The notes: generated from the sequence alone by a model not told the origin. A stretch of 64,000 bases of DNA from Parafilimonas terrae (GCF_900115755.1 NZ_FOXQ01000013.1:62001-126000); one strand, 5' to 3'; shown: positions 8,948 through 20,573, counted from the stretch's first letter. Numbers and translations: made by a program.

Positions 8948-9517
8948 TTAATGTGCAAGGCTTAATTTTCCATATTTAATGCGGTTATAAACTGCAATAA
9001 ATACCGGCAGAAATATAAAAGTTGATATTAAGCTGTTGCGATAAAACGGCAAGCCAAAAGCATAAGATTGCCAAAGGCCGCTAATACCCTGGTTATAGCC
9101 CATGATATTAGCCTGCGTTTTCCAAACAATAAAATTAGAAAGCAGGAAGAAAATTGTGGGACCGGCAATTGCTGAAGCCACAACGCCTGCGGTTTTATAA
9201 TTTCTGAACGCTATACCTATAAATGCAAGGGCGATAAATAAAATATAATTCATTATCTGCCCGCTGTAAAAACCGGCGAAAGGAAAAACGTTTAAAGCAT
9301 ACAATGCCTGTAACAAAACATCGCTGAGGAAGAGCGTTAGCAAAGGCAAAAGAAACACAAGCTTCTTATCGCGTATAGTTAAGCCTGCAAATAACGAAAT
9401 GGCAATTACAGCCGTAAAACCGCTTAGGTTTATTTGTGGTGCGCAAATAAATTTTACAAGTGTTGCCACAACCACCAAAACAATAAAAAATAACAGGGTT
9501 TGCTTTGATAACTTCAT
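8948..9517 (-). CDS. DUF6580-family integral membrane protein
   Basis: The 189-aa protein has about five or six hydrophobic segments (starting near residues 7, 32, 54, 88, 110 and 160). The GFTAVIAISLFAGL segment and the PFYRNSLISTFIF segment resemble DUF6580 proteins, which are ECF-transporter-substrate-component-like in topology. No substrate can be inferred. It is transcribed towards mqo but separated from it by a clear terminator. Confidence 0.7.
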   Translation of the reverse strand: MKLSKQTLLFFIVLVVVATLVKFICAPQINLSGFTAVIAISLFAGLTIRDKKLVFLLPLLTLFLSDVLLQALYALNVFPFAGFYSGQIMNYILFIALAFIGIAFRNYKTAGVVASAIAGPTIFFLLSNFIVWKTQANIMGYNQGISGLWQSYAFGLPFYRNSLISTFIFLPVFIAVYNRIKYGKLSLAH

Positions 9518-9673
9518 ACGAGAAAATATTTGAAACGCAAAAATACGTAAATCAATTAAGGTACAAAATAAGAGGGTTTGTACAAATGTGTAATCTCAGC
9601 TTCGTTTATGCTATTGTAGCCTTCAAAACAGTTTCATCCAATTACGTCTTGTATAAAAGATTTTAAAAAAAAA

Positions 9674-9705
9674 TTTGCGTAGTTAAATAACTACATATAA
9701 ATTTG
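9674..9705 (+). promoter_or_regulatory. Bacteroidota-type promoter of the ArsR operon
   Basis: A TTTG at 9674-9677 is followed after exactly 20 bases by TAAATTTG at 9698-9705. This agrees with the known Bacteroidota sigma-factor consensus (TTTG, about 19-21 bases, TAnnTTTG). Transcription would start near 9711, leaving a leader of about 13 bases before the ArsR start codon. This is the clearest promoter in the window. Confidence 0.7.
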
Positions 9706-9720
9706 TAGTCAAATAGCTAC
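9679..9720. promoter_or_regulatory. Tandem operator for the ArsR-family repressor
   Basis: Two related 16-base boxes lie 26 bases apart. Box 1 (9679-9694) is GTAGTTAAATAACTAC, a 7-bp inverted repeat with a two-base centre. Box 2 (9705-9720) is GTAGTCAAATAGCTAC, an imperfect copy with conserved GTAG...CTAC ends. Box 1 fills the spacer between the -33 and -7 elements, and box 2 begins at the last base of the -7 element and covers the predicted transcription start. Autorepression by the adjacent ArsR protein is inferred from this placement. Confidence 0.7.
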
Positions 9721-9723
9721 ACA

Positions 9724-10050
9724 ATGAATTTAAGGCGCGATGTATTCCAGGCCATTGCCGACCCTACAAGAAGGGCCATACTTCTTTTGCTGGCCACTTC
9801 ACAAACAATGACAGCCGGGGCAATAGCTTCCAACTTTGACACGGCCAGGCCAACAGTATCAAAACATTTGCAAATACTCACCGAATGCGAACTGCTTGCG
9901 CAGCAGCAAACCGGCAGGGAAATTTATTATTACATCAATGCAAAAAAAATGAAAGAAGTAGATGACTTTATCGAACCGTTCCGCCAGATGTGGGACGACA
10001 GGTTTAATAAACTGGAAACAATTATGAAGAAATACAAAACCAAAAAATAA
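9724..10050 (+). CDS. ArsR/SmtB-family winged-helix regulator
   Basis: The 108-aa protein has the winged HTH typical of Ars[15 protein letters not shown] (residues 11-24), TAGAIASNF, and the recognition helix [18 protein letters not shown] near residues 41-58, followed by a beta-wing with [13 protein letters not shown]. It has no obvious Cys-based metal site (no CxC). It resembles the subgroup that is co-encoded with SRPBCC proteins and represses its own operon. It heads a five-gene operon and sits 3 bases behind a tandem palindromic operator. Confidence 0.92.
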   Translation: MNLRRDVFQAIADPTRRAILLLLATSQTMTAGAIASNFDTARPTVSKHLQILTECELLAQQQTGREIYYYINAKKMKEVDDFIEPFRQMWDDRFNKLETIMKKYKTKK

Positions 10051-10056
10051 TATTTT

Positions 10057-10530
10057 ATGGAACGAAAAACAAAGGTTAATGCTGAAAACGGCAAACAGGA
10101 AATTATAATAACAAGGGAATTTGATTTGCCCGTGGAATTGCTTTTTAAAGCGTATGAAGATCCTCAAATTGTTGAACAATGGATGGGCACAAAAGTGCTA
10201 AAGCTGGAAAACAGGCAGCACGGCAGTTACCAGTTTGAAACATCACACGAAGGCAAGGTTGTGTTTAGGGCAAATGGGTCTATACATGAATTTGTTCCCA
10301 ACCAAAAAATTACGAGAACATTTAAAATGGAAAACACACCATTCCCCGTTCAGCTTGAATACCTGGAATTTGAAAAACTCACAGATGATACAAGCAAGCT
10401 TACTATGCAAATATTGTTCAAGTCGGAGGGATTCAAAAACCAACTGCTTCAAATGCCTTTTGCGCAAGGCATTAATATGGCGCATAACCGCCTTCAGGAA
10501 ATTGTAAACAAATTAAAATCCACATTATGA
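10057..10530 (+). CDS. SRPBCC (AHSA1-like) domain protein
   Basis: The 157-aa protein fits the START/Bet v1-like helix-grip fold of the AHSA1 group: REFDLPVELLFKAYEDPQIVEQWMG near residues 21-45, GSYQFETSHEG, and a C-terminal helix QGINMAHNRLQEIVNKL. Such proteins bind small hydrophobic ligands or assist other proteins, and the ligand here is unknown. It lies 6 bases after the ArsR gene, and its stop overlaps the DoxX start codon by 4 bases, implying translational coupling. Confidence 0.88.
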   Translation: MERKTKVNAENGKQEIIITREFDLPVELLFKAYEDPQIVEQWMGTKVLKLENRQHGSYQFETSHEGKVVFRANGSIHEFVPNQKITRTFKMENTPFPVQLEYLEFEKLTDDTSKLTMQILFKSEGFKNQLLQMPFAQGINMAHNRLQEIVNKLKSTL

Positions 10531-10925
10531 GTAAAAGAAACAAAATCATTTATTGGATCGCTACAATCTGGCTCGCATTAGGTATGGTTTCAACGGGCTT
10601 AGTACAGTTATCCAAAACAAAAGAAGGCCCGGGCGCTGCAGATAGCATGGCGCATTTAGGATATCCTGCTTATCTTCTCATATTATTGGGCGTATGGAAA
10701 ATACTGGGCGTTATAGCAGTGCTTATTCCGAAATTTCCGTTATTAAAAGAGTGGGCTTATGCCGGTTTTTTCTTCATAATGTCAGGCGCTTTATTTTCGC
10801 ATATAGCAACGGATAAATCTGCGAGTGAAATATTTCCCGCGCTGTTATTGCTCGCACTTACTATCATCTCCTGGTACTTCAGGCCTGCGGACAGGAAAAT
10901 AAATTTTGCTAACCATGAAAATTAA
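10527..10925 (+). CDS. DoxX-family membrane protein
   Basis: The 132-aa protein has four hydrophobic helices (about residues 7-28, 48-70, 75-93 and 98-114). The HLGYPAYLLILLGVWKILGVIAVLIP motif region and KEWAYAGFFFIMSGA are diagnostic for DoxX-like proteins. DoxX proteins in this type of ArsR-SRPBCC operon are thought to serve in redox or stress responses, but no activity is established here. A second DoxX-like gene lies at 32.9 kb. The start overlaps the upstream stop. Confidence 0.88.
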   Translation: MSKRNKIIYWIATIWLALGMVSTGLVQLSKTKEGPGAADSMAHLGYPAYLLILLGVWKILGVIAVLIPKFPLLKEWAYAGFFFIMSGALFSHIATDKSASEIFPALLLLALTIISWYFRPADRKINFANHEN

Positions 10926-10929
10926 TAAC

Positions 10930-11490
10930 ATGAATAAAAATAAATTGTCGCCTGCTCAACGCGAAGAGTTTTTAAGCATATTGAAAAACCGTTTTGAAAA
11001 AAATATGCACCGCCACAAAGGGCTTGAGTGGAATAAAGTCCAGGCCAAACTCGAGGCGAATCCTGGAAAATTATGGTCGCTCAGTGAAATGGAAGACACC
11101 GGTGGCGAGCCTGATGTTGTTGAACTTGATAAAAACACTGGCGAATATATTTTCTATGATTGTTCTGCAGAAAGCCCTAAAGGCCGCAGAAGCCTTTGTT
11201 ACGATCACGAAGCGCTTGAATCGAGGAAAGAGCATAAGCCAAAAAACAGTGCAATGCAAATGTCAACTGAAATGGGCATACAATTATTGACTGAAGACGA
11301 ATACAGGCAACTGCAAAAAACAGGAAAGTACGATACAAAAACCTCAAGCTGGATAATTACCCCTGCTGAAATAAGAGAGCTTGGCGGCGCCCTTTTTTGC
11401 GACCTCCGATACAACCATGTTTTCACTTATCATAATGGCGCAGAATCTTATTATGCGGCAAGAGGTTTTCGTGGTTCGTTAAGAATTTAA
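10930..11490 (+). CDS. DUF4256 family protein
   Basis: This is a 186-aa protein from the ATG that gives MNKNKLSPAQREEFL, which is how family members usually begin. Another in-frame ATG 15 bases upstream would overlap the DoxX gene. Conserved-looking blocks are FEKNMHRHKGLEWNKVQAKL, SLSEMEDTGGEPDVV, DCSAESPKGRRSLCYD and FCDLRYNHVFTYHNGAESYY. It is soluble with no signal peptide. The function of DUF4256 is unknown, and the operon suggests a shared response with the SRPBCC and DoxX proteins. Confidence 0.85.
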   Translation: MNKNKLSPAQREEFLSILKNRFEKNMHRHKGLEWNKVQAKLEANPGKLWSLSEMEDTGGEPDVVELDKNTGEYIFYDCSAESPKGRRSLCYDHEALESRKEHKPKNSAMQMSTEMGIQLLTEDEYRQLQKTGKYDTKTSSWIITPAEIRELGGALFCDLRYNHVFTYHNGAESYYAARGFRGSLRI

Positions 11491-11525
11491 TTATTGATTA
11501 TAAAACATGCATAAAATAACTGATT

Positions 11526-12122
11526 ATGCCGGATGAAAGCATGAATCCAAAAGTTGATTTCTTTTTTGACAAAGCCTCAAAATGGCAGAAAGAATATGAG
11601 CAATTAAGGTCAATCATTCTTGATTGCGGCCTCTCCGAAGAACTGAAATGGGGTAACCCCTGTTATATGTTTGAGGAAAGAAATATCGTTCTAATACATG
11701 GGTTTAAAGAATATTGTGCGCTTCTTTTTTTTAAGGGCGCCCTGCTGAATGATGCGGATAACATCCTTATCCAGCAAACAAAAAATGTGCAGTCGGCACG
11801 CCAGGTACGGTTTATAAATATTAAGGAGATAATAAAACTAAAGCCTGTTTTAAAGGCATATATCTATGAAGCCATTGAAATAGAAAAAGCAGGCCTGAAA
11901 GTGAAGCTCAAAAAAACTGCGGAATTTCCTGTTCCTGAAGAATTTCAAATTAAATTAGATAAATCACCCGCTTTAAAAAAGGCTTTTGAGGCATTAACGC
12001 CCGGGCGGCAAAGGGCTTATATTTTTCATTTTTCCCAACCTAAACAATCTAAAACACGTGCGGCAAGAGTTGAAAAATACATACAGCAAATACTAAAGGG
12101 AAAAGGCTTGAATGATGTATAA
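11526..12122 (+). CDS. DUF1801/YdeI-like protein
   Basis: The 198-aa protein has an N-terminal DUF1801-type domain (about residues 8-115: LRSIILDCGLSEELKWGNPCYMF, then FFKGALLNDADNIL and ARQVRF) and a C-terminal helical YdeI/OmpD-associated-like tail with ALTPGRQRAYIFHFSQPKQSKTRAARV. It is cytoplasmic and its molecular function is unproven. It follows the DUF4256 gene by 35 bases and is probably the last gene of the ArsR-controlled operon. Confidence 0.85.
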   Translation: MPDESMNPKVDFFFDKASKWQKEYEQLRSIILDCGLSEELKWGNPCYMFEERNIVLIHGFKEYCALLFFKGALLNDADNILIQQTKNVQSARQVRFINIKEIIKLKPVLKAYIYEAIEIEKAGLKVKLKKTAEFPVPEEFQIKLDKSPALKKAFEALTPGRQRAYIFHFSQPKQSKTRAARVEKYIQQILKGKGLNDV

Positions 12123-12270
12123 TTTAAGCTGCTTTTTTAATAAAAGTAACCCCACATTACAGGCGCCGATATGATAGCTTTAATCTATCAAATTATAAAA
12201 TTAATTGATTATGCTTATTGACTGAATGTTATAAGTTTGTCACCCGAAGCATTCTATAAACTTCATTTAA

Positions 12271-14562
<2,292 letters not shown>

Positions 14563-14583
14563 AATCAAAAGCCCTGATATTTA

Positions 14584-14616
14584 AAGGTTGCCCGGATAAA
14601 GGGCAGCCTTTTTTTT
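14584..14616 (+). terminator. katG intrinsic terminator
   Basis: A 10-bp stem with one G-U pair (14584-14593 with 14601-14610) closes a seven-base loop. It is followed by a continuous T-run to 14616 and begins 22 bases past the katG stop. Confidence 0.88.
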
Positions 14617-14798
14617 GTTGATACAGTTACGCCTAAAAAAATTAATTGTGACAAAGTGGTGCATTTATTAAATAACAGTTCGATTACCCGCATAGCAAAC
14701 AAAAAGATTAATTGGAAAGCATTGATTTGTGATTGATTTTTTGAGATTTTATATTATTCGGTAATATTGATTTTGGCCAAAAGTATAATACCCCGCTA

Positions 14799-15635
14799 AT
14801 GCAAAAGACCTTTTTAATTCTTACGGTTCTATCTCTGCTTAACTGTAATAACATAGTTAAACAAAAACTGAATTACACAACAGATACTTTAAAAACATAT
14901 TCTATAAAAGATGAACAAAAGAAGGATCTTAATGATAGCCTGGGATTGTCTAAGATTTTGGATAGTGCTTTAAAGTATGCCTGGCAATTTAGAAGCAAAG
15001 AGTTCTTTAAGCATGATTTTGAAGCATATCCTGATGATACATCATTTGTTGTAACAGTACAAATAATATACGGGCATCTTTTTTCACAAGGTGAAAAACA
15101 TTTATTAATAAGGCAAGAAGTTCCGTGGGCAACTTATTGCAACGTTTATCTTTTGCAGGATGAGCAATTCAAAGCAGTTGTTAAAAGGGAACAGGGAGGA
15201 ATGACTTATATTGATGATACAGCCCAAGATGTAAATGGTGACGGTTACAAAGACTTTGTAGTTCATTGGTATCCATCATCAGGTTGTTGTTTGGCAGAAA
15301 TGTATAATGTTTATTTATACCAATCACAAGAAGGAGATTTTACTCATGACTATCAATTTATAAACCCAACATTTTTTCCCAAGGAGAAAATTATCCGAGG
15401 TTTAGAATATGGCCATCCCGGCGAGGCCGGGCTTTACAAATACAAATGGAATGGATTACAAATTGATACAATTGAATTTATATATCCATGTTACAACAAA
15501 AAAAATAAGTTCGTAAAAATGACACATCAAGAATACAGGCCAACAGGAAGCGAGGGTGTTATTCTTAATAAATTACCAAAAGAGTATGCAGAGATTGATA
15601 GTAATTCATTGAGACGGTTCTTTGATAGATATTAA
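14799..15635 (+). CDS. Putative lipoprotein with a DxNxDG calcium-loop-like motif
   Basis: The 278-aa protein begins with a lipoprotein signal, with hydrophobic residues 5-15 and a lipobox LLNC placing the lipidated Cys near residue 16. A single DVNGDGYKDFVV motif (about residues 144-155) resembles FG-GAP/VCBS or EF-hand-type calcium loops. No family was recognised. It is likely anchored in the envelope. The gene is AT-rich and stands alone between katG and a long intergenic region. Confidence 0.65.
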   Translation: MQKTFLILTVLSLLNCNNIVKQKLNYTTDTLKTYSIKDEQKKDLNDSLGLSKILDSALKYAWQFRSKEFFKHDFEAYPDDTSFVVTVQIIYGHLFSQGEKHLLIRQEVPWATYCNVYLLQDEQFKAVVKREQGGMTYIDDTAQDVNGDGYKDFVVHWYPSSGCCLAEMYNVYLYQSQEGDFTHDYQFINPTFFPKEKIIRGLEYGHPGEAGLYKYKWNGLQIDTIEFIYPCYNKKNKFVKMTHQEYRPTGSEGVILNKLPKEYAEIDSNSLRRFFDRY

Positions 15636-16004
15636 GATTGTCGTAATCAGTTGGTATGTTCTATAGTTCTATATCTGTTGCAATGTTTAATTTCCAGCAC
15701 TAAAAAATTTTTATCAGTTCGTGTAATTCGGCAACATTTGTTGCGGCTAATTTCCTTTTCCTGCACAACAAATTAAGAACGCAGATAAGCATCCATGAAA
15801 CTCATTTTTTAAATTTTAATAAAACAAAAAGGCGGTGCCATTTGCCGATAGCGGCACAATCTTAACTTGTGGGATTGCTTTGATATACAGTTTGCTTACG
15901 CTTAAAGAAAATAACGAAACAGCAAGCCTATAATATATATGAATAAGCAATCGAAGGCTTTTTGGCGAACCCTTTGATGTCAATGAAATTGACTCTTCAA
16001 AAAC
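15636..16004. other. 369-bp intergenic region, no gene recognised
   Basis: This is the only gap over 300 bases in the window, lying between two convergent genes. Stops occur in all frames and no tRNA or known RNA fold was recognised. A short GTGCC/GGCAC inverted repeat occurs near 15835-15860 but has no T-run. It may hold remnants or simply be non-coding. Confidence 0.5.
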
Positions 16005-19000
16005 TTACTTCTTCTTCAAGCTTTCAAGATATTCCAGGAGATTTGCCAAATCTTCATTGCTCATATTTTGATATAAACCTTCAGGCATTAAAGATGTTTT
16101 CATTTCTTTTCTGGAGGCTACTTCATTCATCTTTATCTGCTGCGTGGTGCCGCCGGGAAATTTAACCTCCATTGCTGTTTCTGTTTTACTTGCAATAATG
16201 CCGCTCATAGCAGAACCATCTTTCATTTTTATTTCCCACCCTTCATAGCCAAAACTAATTCCGTCAGAAGGATGAACAATGGCATCGAGCAAACCATCTT
16301 TTGCATACTTGGAACCAATCTCCGTAAGCTTCGGGCCAAAATCTTTTCCTTCGTTTCCGGCCACATGGCATACAGAACATGTGCTCATAAAGATAGCTTT
16401 GCCTTTTACCGCATCACCTTTTATGGCAGCAAGCTCATTCATTGTCGGGGCTTTCTTTAAAGCGGTTGCCGCGTGATCAGGCAAATAACTCTCCGCTTCA
16501 CTTTTTACTGAACCACGCCATGCGCCGCTAACACTTGCCACAACATCCGGAACCAATTCAGCAGGAACTTTTTTTGCTTTTAAAATTTCCAATACCCTGT
16601 CTTCACCGCCCCAGCTTTTGCCAATTTTACCTGCGGCATCTTTGCGGATATTCATTGAATATCCAGGAGACAACGCAACTTTTTGAATGATGTCAATTGA
16701 TTCTTTGCTGCCCACGCCACTCAATGCTGACAGTAATGCCTTTGTTTGCAATGTATCTTTTCCGCTTAATACTTTCTGCACAAGTGCATTACCTTTTAAT
16801 GTTAATAATAACCTTGCGGCATCTCTTCCCAAACCCGCGTTTGCACTGTCAATCGCAAGCTGCAAAAGATTATTGTTTTCAGTTTTTACTTCATACTGTT
16901 TCACAAATTCTATGTATTCAGGTGTTCTTTGCACAGACTGAATTACATCCACTAATGCTTTTTGTGCAACATCAGAATGCTGTACCGTTTTTACATCAAG
17001 CGCATGCAACACAAGTTTATTTAATGAGATATCATTCGATGTATTATCTGCAATCATCTTTACGAGATAAGAAGATTTTGCAGGGCCGGTATTGAAATCA
17101 AATGCGCGGAAATATCTTAAGCGGTTTTGAACAGGAACATTTTTATCTGAAGCGAGTTGGGCAAGATAAGGAACGGCTTCATCTGTCCTTGCACGCCAAA
17201 CAATATCTTTTGATGCTGCAGATTGCAACGGGTTTTTTACCTGGTTAAGATAAGCTTTAAAAAAAGCATTCCATTGTTTATCGGCGCCAATGCCTAAAGC
17301 TTCAAGATACCACCGGTCTTTCCCATCGTGCTGCATGGCAAGTGTTGCCCATAATTCCGGAGCTTCGGCAGATTTGTTATGATGCAAAGCAATAGCGCAT
17401 TCCCTTCGCACCTGTGCATCGTTATCATTCACCAACTGCTTTACAACATTTATTACATCAGCATTTAATTCTCTTGATGCCCTTAAACCCGTAATGCGCA
17501 AATCAGGATTATTATTTTTTATTGCCTGTTGAATATATGGCTGTGCATTTGCATTTTTCATTTTTACTAAAACCCAAAATGCCCTTGCACGCATGCGTGG
17601 ATTTGCATTTTCATCATTCCATAATTTTTCCAATGCAGGCACTGCTTCGGCGCCCATTGATTGCAGTGTGATGAATGCATGATGGCGGACGGCAAGGTTT
17701 GGATTTTGCAATGCTGCAACAGCACCTTCGGGCGTAGAATAATTTTCTGTGGGAATAGTATAATTTGAATTGGCCGGTGCTACACGATAAATCCTTCCGC
17801 GTGTTTGGTCTCCGGCCTGGTGGCCGCCTACACCTGGGTCGTACCAGTCTGCAACAATTAACGAACCATCAGGCGCCACACAAATATCTGCAGGACGGAA
17901 CCATTTATCTTTTTCACCTTCAAGTATATTAATAATTTTCGCTGAATAGCCTGCACCGTTTTTTGTGATGGAGTAAGAACGTACAATATTTGTACCTGCA
18001 TCACAATGTATCAACTGGCCCTGAAATTCTTTTGGTAATAATGAGCCTTCATAAACAACAATACCGGTTGGCGAGCCTGCGCCCGTTTGCAATAAATTAG
18101 GCACTTCACCCGGATCGTTCAAATGCCAGTGGCGAAAGGGAATTGAATCTTCCATGTTCGTCCTGCTTGCCTGCCAGCCTGCACCGGTCATTTCATCTGT
18201 GTAACCATAATTACCATAGTCCATAACATAGTTAATGCGAACGCCACGGTTGCCATCATCATCATTATCACTTTGCCAGAGTGTGCCATAACTATCTGCA
18301 GCCACTTCGTATGGGTTGCGAAAATTCTGCCCTAAACATTCCACATGCGAGCCATCGGGATTGCAGCGAAATACCATTCCCTGTTTATATTTTTTTGAAT
18401 CGATAGGATCGCCGTCCTGGTCGAGAACAGGCTTGCCGTTCTTATCTTTTAATTGTTTGCCTTCATTGCCAAAATTGAAGTATAATTTCCCATCCGGGCC
18501 AAAGGTGAATGTATGCATGCCATGATCATGTTGTTCGCCGCCAATACCAGAAAACATTATCTCTTTCCTGTCGGCCTTATCATCACCATCGTCATCGTAA
18601 AATGCCCACACATAAGGGCTTTGAGATATTAAAACCTGTTTGCCTAACACACATATACCAAGCGGCGCATTTAGTTCCGGCCCCTGGTAAAAAACCTTGG
18701 CAGTATCAGCCTTGCCATCGCCGTTGGTATCTTCTAAAATCATTATCCTGTCACCTGCCGCATTTGTTGGATTACCATTAATGGTAGGGCGATAATTGTA
18801 TGCTTCCGTTACCCAAACGCGTCCCCGTTCATCCACATCAATATTGGTGGGATTTTTTAACATGGGCTCTGTTGCAAAAGTGTGCACTGCAAGGCCATCG
18901 AATGCTTCCAGTCCTTTCAATGCATTTTCTGCAAGATGCTGCTGTGCTTCAGTAAGTGTGTCGGCTTTTGTTTCAGAAGTTTTATTTGTGTTGTTTTTGC

Positions 19001-19052
19001 AGGAGATCAAAAAAAATATGGCCAGGCAGATAAATGGAAGTGAACGGTTCAT
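16005..19052 (-). CDS. PVC-type heme-binding lipoprotein: beta-propeller, HEAT repeats, cytochrome c
   Basis: The start was set at the ATG that gives a lipoprotein signal, with the lipobox LISC placing the lipidated Cys at residue 18 of 1015. A longer reading to 19235 would add 61 residues without signal-peptide character. The N-terminal half is a sorbosone/glucose dehydrogenase-like propeller (DVDERGRVWVTEAYNYRP, MILEDTNGDGKADTAKVF). A HEAT-repeat region with AVPALEKLW and RMRARAFWVLVKM follows. The C-terminus is a cytochrome c domain with CSVCH (about residues 892-896) and SLMPEG providing the probable axial Met near residue 989. It likely oxidises a sugar or other organic substrate at the envelope, but the substrate is unknown. 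Confidence 0.88.
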   Translation of the reverse strand: MNRSLPFICLAIFFLISCKNNTNKTSETKADTLTEAQQHLAENALKGLEAFDGLAVHTFATEPMLKNPTNIDVDERGRVWVTEAYNYRPTINGNPTNAAGDRIMILEDTNGDGKADTAKVFYQGPELNAPLGICVLGKQVLISQSPYVWAFYDDDGDDKADRKEIMFSGIGGEQHDHGMHTFTFGPDGKLYFNFGNEGKQLKDKNGKPVLDQDGDPIDSKKYKQGMVFRCNPDGSHVECLGQNFRNPYEVAADSYGTLWQSDNDDDGNRGVRINYVMDYGNYGYTDEMTGAGWQASRTNMEDSIPFRHWHLNDPGEVPNLLQTGAGSPTGIVVYEGSLLPKEFQGQLIHCDAGTNIVRSYSITKNGAGYSAKIINILEGEKDKWFRPADICVAPDGSLIVADWYDPGVGGHQAGDQTRGRIYRVAPANSNYTIPTENYSTPEGAVAALQNPNLAVRHHAFITLQSMGAEAVPALEKLWNDENANPRMRARAFWVLVKMKNANAQPYIQQAIKNNNPDLRITGLRASRELNADVINVVKQLVNDNDAQVRRECAIALHHNKSAEAPELWATLAMQHDGKDRWYLEALGIGADKQWNAFFKAYLNQVKNPLQSAASKDIVWRARTDEAVPYLAQLASDKNVPVQNRLRYFRAFDFNTGPAKSSYLVKMIADNTSNDISLNKLVLHALDVKTVQHSDVAQKALVDVIQSVQRTPEYIEFVKQYEVKTENNNLLQLAIDSANAGLGRDAARLLLTLKGNALVQKVLSGKDTLQTKALLSALSGVGSKESIDIIQKVALSPGYSMNIRKDAAGKIGKSWGGEDRVLEILKAKKVPAELVPDVVASVSGAWRGSVKSEAESYLPDHAATALKKAPTMNELAAIKGDAVKGKAIFMSTCSVCHVAGNEGKDFGPKLTEIGSKYAKDGLLDAIVHPSDGISFGYEGWEIKMKDGSAMSGIIASKTETAMEVKFPGGTTQQIKMNEVASRKEMKTSLMPEGLYQNMSNEDLANLLEYLESLKKK

Positions 19053-19259
19053 TGTGCAAACAAGTTTAACTAATGATGATAAAGTATTTTTATTACTCTT
19101 TAAGAAGCAAGCTTTATAAACTTTGAAAAACGCAAAATAAAATATGCATCGCAAAATTTCCAGAATATTTATAAAATGGATGGTTGCCTTAATAAAATAA
19201 TTCAAAAAAGTAAATAATAAACTTAACCTTTTCATTGTTCATTTAATTTCTTTGCACGC

Positions 19260-20150
19260 ATGAAGGGCGCTTTGATACGTTTACACATTGCTGTTTTTCT
19301 CTGGGGTTTTACCGGAGTGCTTGGCCGTGCCATTAATTTGAATGAAGGCTGGCTGGTTTGGTGGCGCATGTTTATTACCGTTGTTAGCCTGTGGGTGTTT
19401 TTTTATTTTCTTAACCGCATTCGTGCTGTTGCTTTTAAAGATTTTCTCAAAATCGCTGCCATCGGCACCGTGCTTTCGCTGCACTGGCTTGCGTTTTACG
19501 GGAGTATTAAATATTCAAACGTATCTATTGCATTAACCTGCCTCAGCACTACGGGCTTAATGAGCGCTGTTGTTGAGCCTTTGTTTTTCAGGCGAAGAAT
19601 AAATGTATATGAACTGGTGCTGGGCCTTTTTGCTTTGGGCGGCATTATAATAATTTATGCCACCAATCTTCATTTTTCTGTGGGCATCTATATTGGGTTA
19701 GTGGCTGCACTGTTAACGGTGATTGTATCGGTAATGAATAAAAAATTAATCAGCGGTTATGCACACGATACAATTACTTTATACCAGTTAACGGGCGGGT
19801 TTGTTGGCCTGAGTATTTTATTACCTTTTTATAATATGCTGTTTCCTTCGGCACAACATATACCTCAGCAGTTTGACTGGCTGTGGCTGATTATTTTAAG
19901 CTGGTTCTGCACCATACTAACTTTTATTTTATACATCAATGCGCTAAAACAGGTAAGCGCTTTTACGGTGAACCTTACGCTTACACTGGAGCCTGTTTAT
20001 GGAATTATACTTGCCTTTATTCTTTATAAAGAAAATGAAACTTTAAGCAGGTATTTTTATTTTGGTTTTGCACTGATATTTATTGCGGTGATTTTACAAA
20101 TGCTGAGGTTATTGAAAGATAAAAGAAAACTCCCGGTAAGCACATTGTAA
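19260..20150 (+). CDS. EamA-family (DMT) transporter
   Basis: The 296-aa protein has about ten hydrophobic helices in two repeated halves, as in the drug/metabolite transporter superfamily. The N-terminal HIAVFLWGFTGVLGR and the second-half ending ALKQVSAFTVNLTLTLEPVYG match EamA repeats. It is an inner-membrane exporter or importer of a small metabolite, and the substrate cannot be read from sequence. It is divergent from the heme lipoprotein gene, with a bidirectional terminator at its end. Confidence 0.9.
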   Translation: MKGALIRLHIAVFLWGFTGVLGRAINLNEGWLVWWRMFITVVSLWVFFYFLNRIRAVAFKDFLKIAAIGTVLSLHWLAFYGSIKYSNVSIALTCLSTTGLMSAVVEPLFFRRRINVYELVLGLFALGGIIIIYATNLHFSVGIYIGLVAALLTVIVSVMNKKLISGYAHDTITLYQLTGGFVGLSILLPFYNMLFPSAQHIPQQFDWLWLIILSWFCTILTFILYINALKQVSAFTVNLTLTLEPVYGIILAFILYKENETLSRYFYFGFALIFIAVILQMLRLLKDKRKLPVSTL

Positions 20151-20165
20151 AAAGTATGGGCATAA

Positions 20166-20191
20166 AAAAAGCTCCGTTGCCGGAACTTTTT
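20166..20191. terminator. Bidirectional intrinsic terminator
   Basis: An 11-base arm at 20166-20176 pairs with 20181-20191 around a four-base loop (TTGC on plus, GCAA on minus), with A-rich and T-rich flanks. Pairing is better on the minus strand (one G-U) than on the plus strand (one C-A). It separates the convergent EamA and Spy-like genes. Confidence 0.8.
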
Positions 20192-20213
20192 AATATATGT
20201 ATATCTTCAATGA

Positions 20214-20573
20214 TTATCTTCTGCCGCCATTACCACCGCGCCTGTTTTGCCTCCATTCCATTTGCTTTTGATCCAGTTTCTGCAATTGGTCTGCAGTAAG
20301 ATATTTTTTCATTTCTTCTTTTGCTGCATCACGAATGGGTTTTGCTTTTTCTCTTTTATCATCACGGCTTAATGCCTGGTCCTGCATAATGCTGCGCATT
20401 TGCTGCATTGAGCGTTGAGAGATAGCCATCACAGAATCTGCATTGGCAGCAGATACGCCTAATGAATCGGTTAAATATTGTTTAACCCTTTCGCCTCTTC
20501 CGCCAGGCTGTGCAGATGCGGAAACTGTAAAGAACACAGTGGCAATAAACATTGTTGCTAATAATTTCTTCAT
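20214..20573 (-). CDS. Small periplasmic Spy/CpxP-like helical protein
   Basis: The 119-aa protein has a signal peptide (cleavage near ASAQ, residue 22) and a helical mature part with repeated ALSRDDKREKAKPIRDAAKEEMKKYLTADQLQKL and an Arg/Gly-rich tail. The LT..Q-type motif and overall composition resemble Spy/CpxP-related or DUF4890 proteins that bind metals or unfolded proteins in the periplasm. The similarity is at the pattern level. It lies downstream of the arginine decarboxylase gene on the same strand. Confidence 0.65.
   Translation of the reverse strand: MKKLLATMFIATVFFTVSASAQPGGRGERVKQYLTDSLGVSAANADSVMAISQRSMQQMRSIMQDQALSRDDKREKAKPIRDAAKEEMKKYLTADQLQKLDQKQMEWRQNRRGGNGGRR

Noticed and set aside
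12205-12239. Possible katG promoter with TAAGTTTG as -7 element
   Set aside because: No TTG or TTTG element lies at 19-21 bases upstream; candidate elements fall at 11 or about 24 bases, so a promoter was not called.
15636-16004. Possible small RNA or gene in the 369-base gap
   Set aside because: No reading frame, terminator with T-run or recognisable RNA fold was found.
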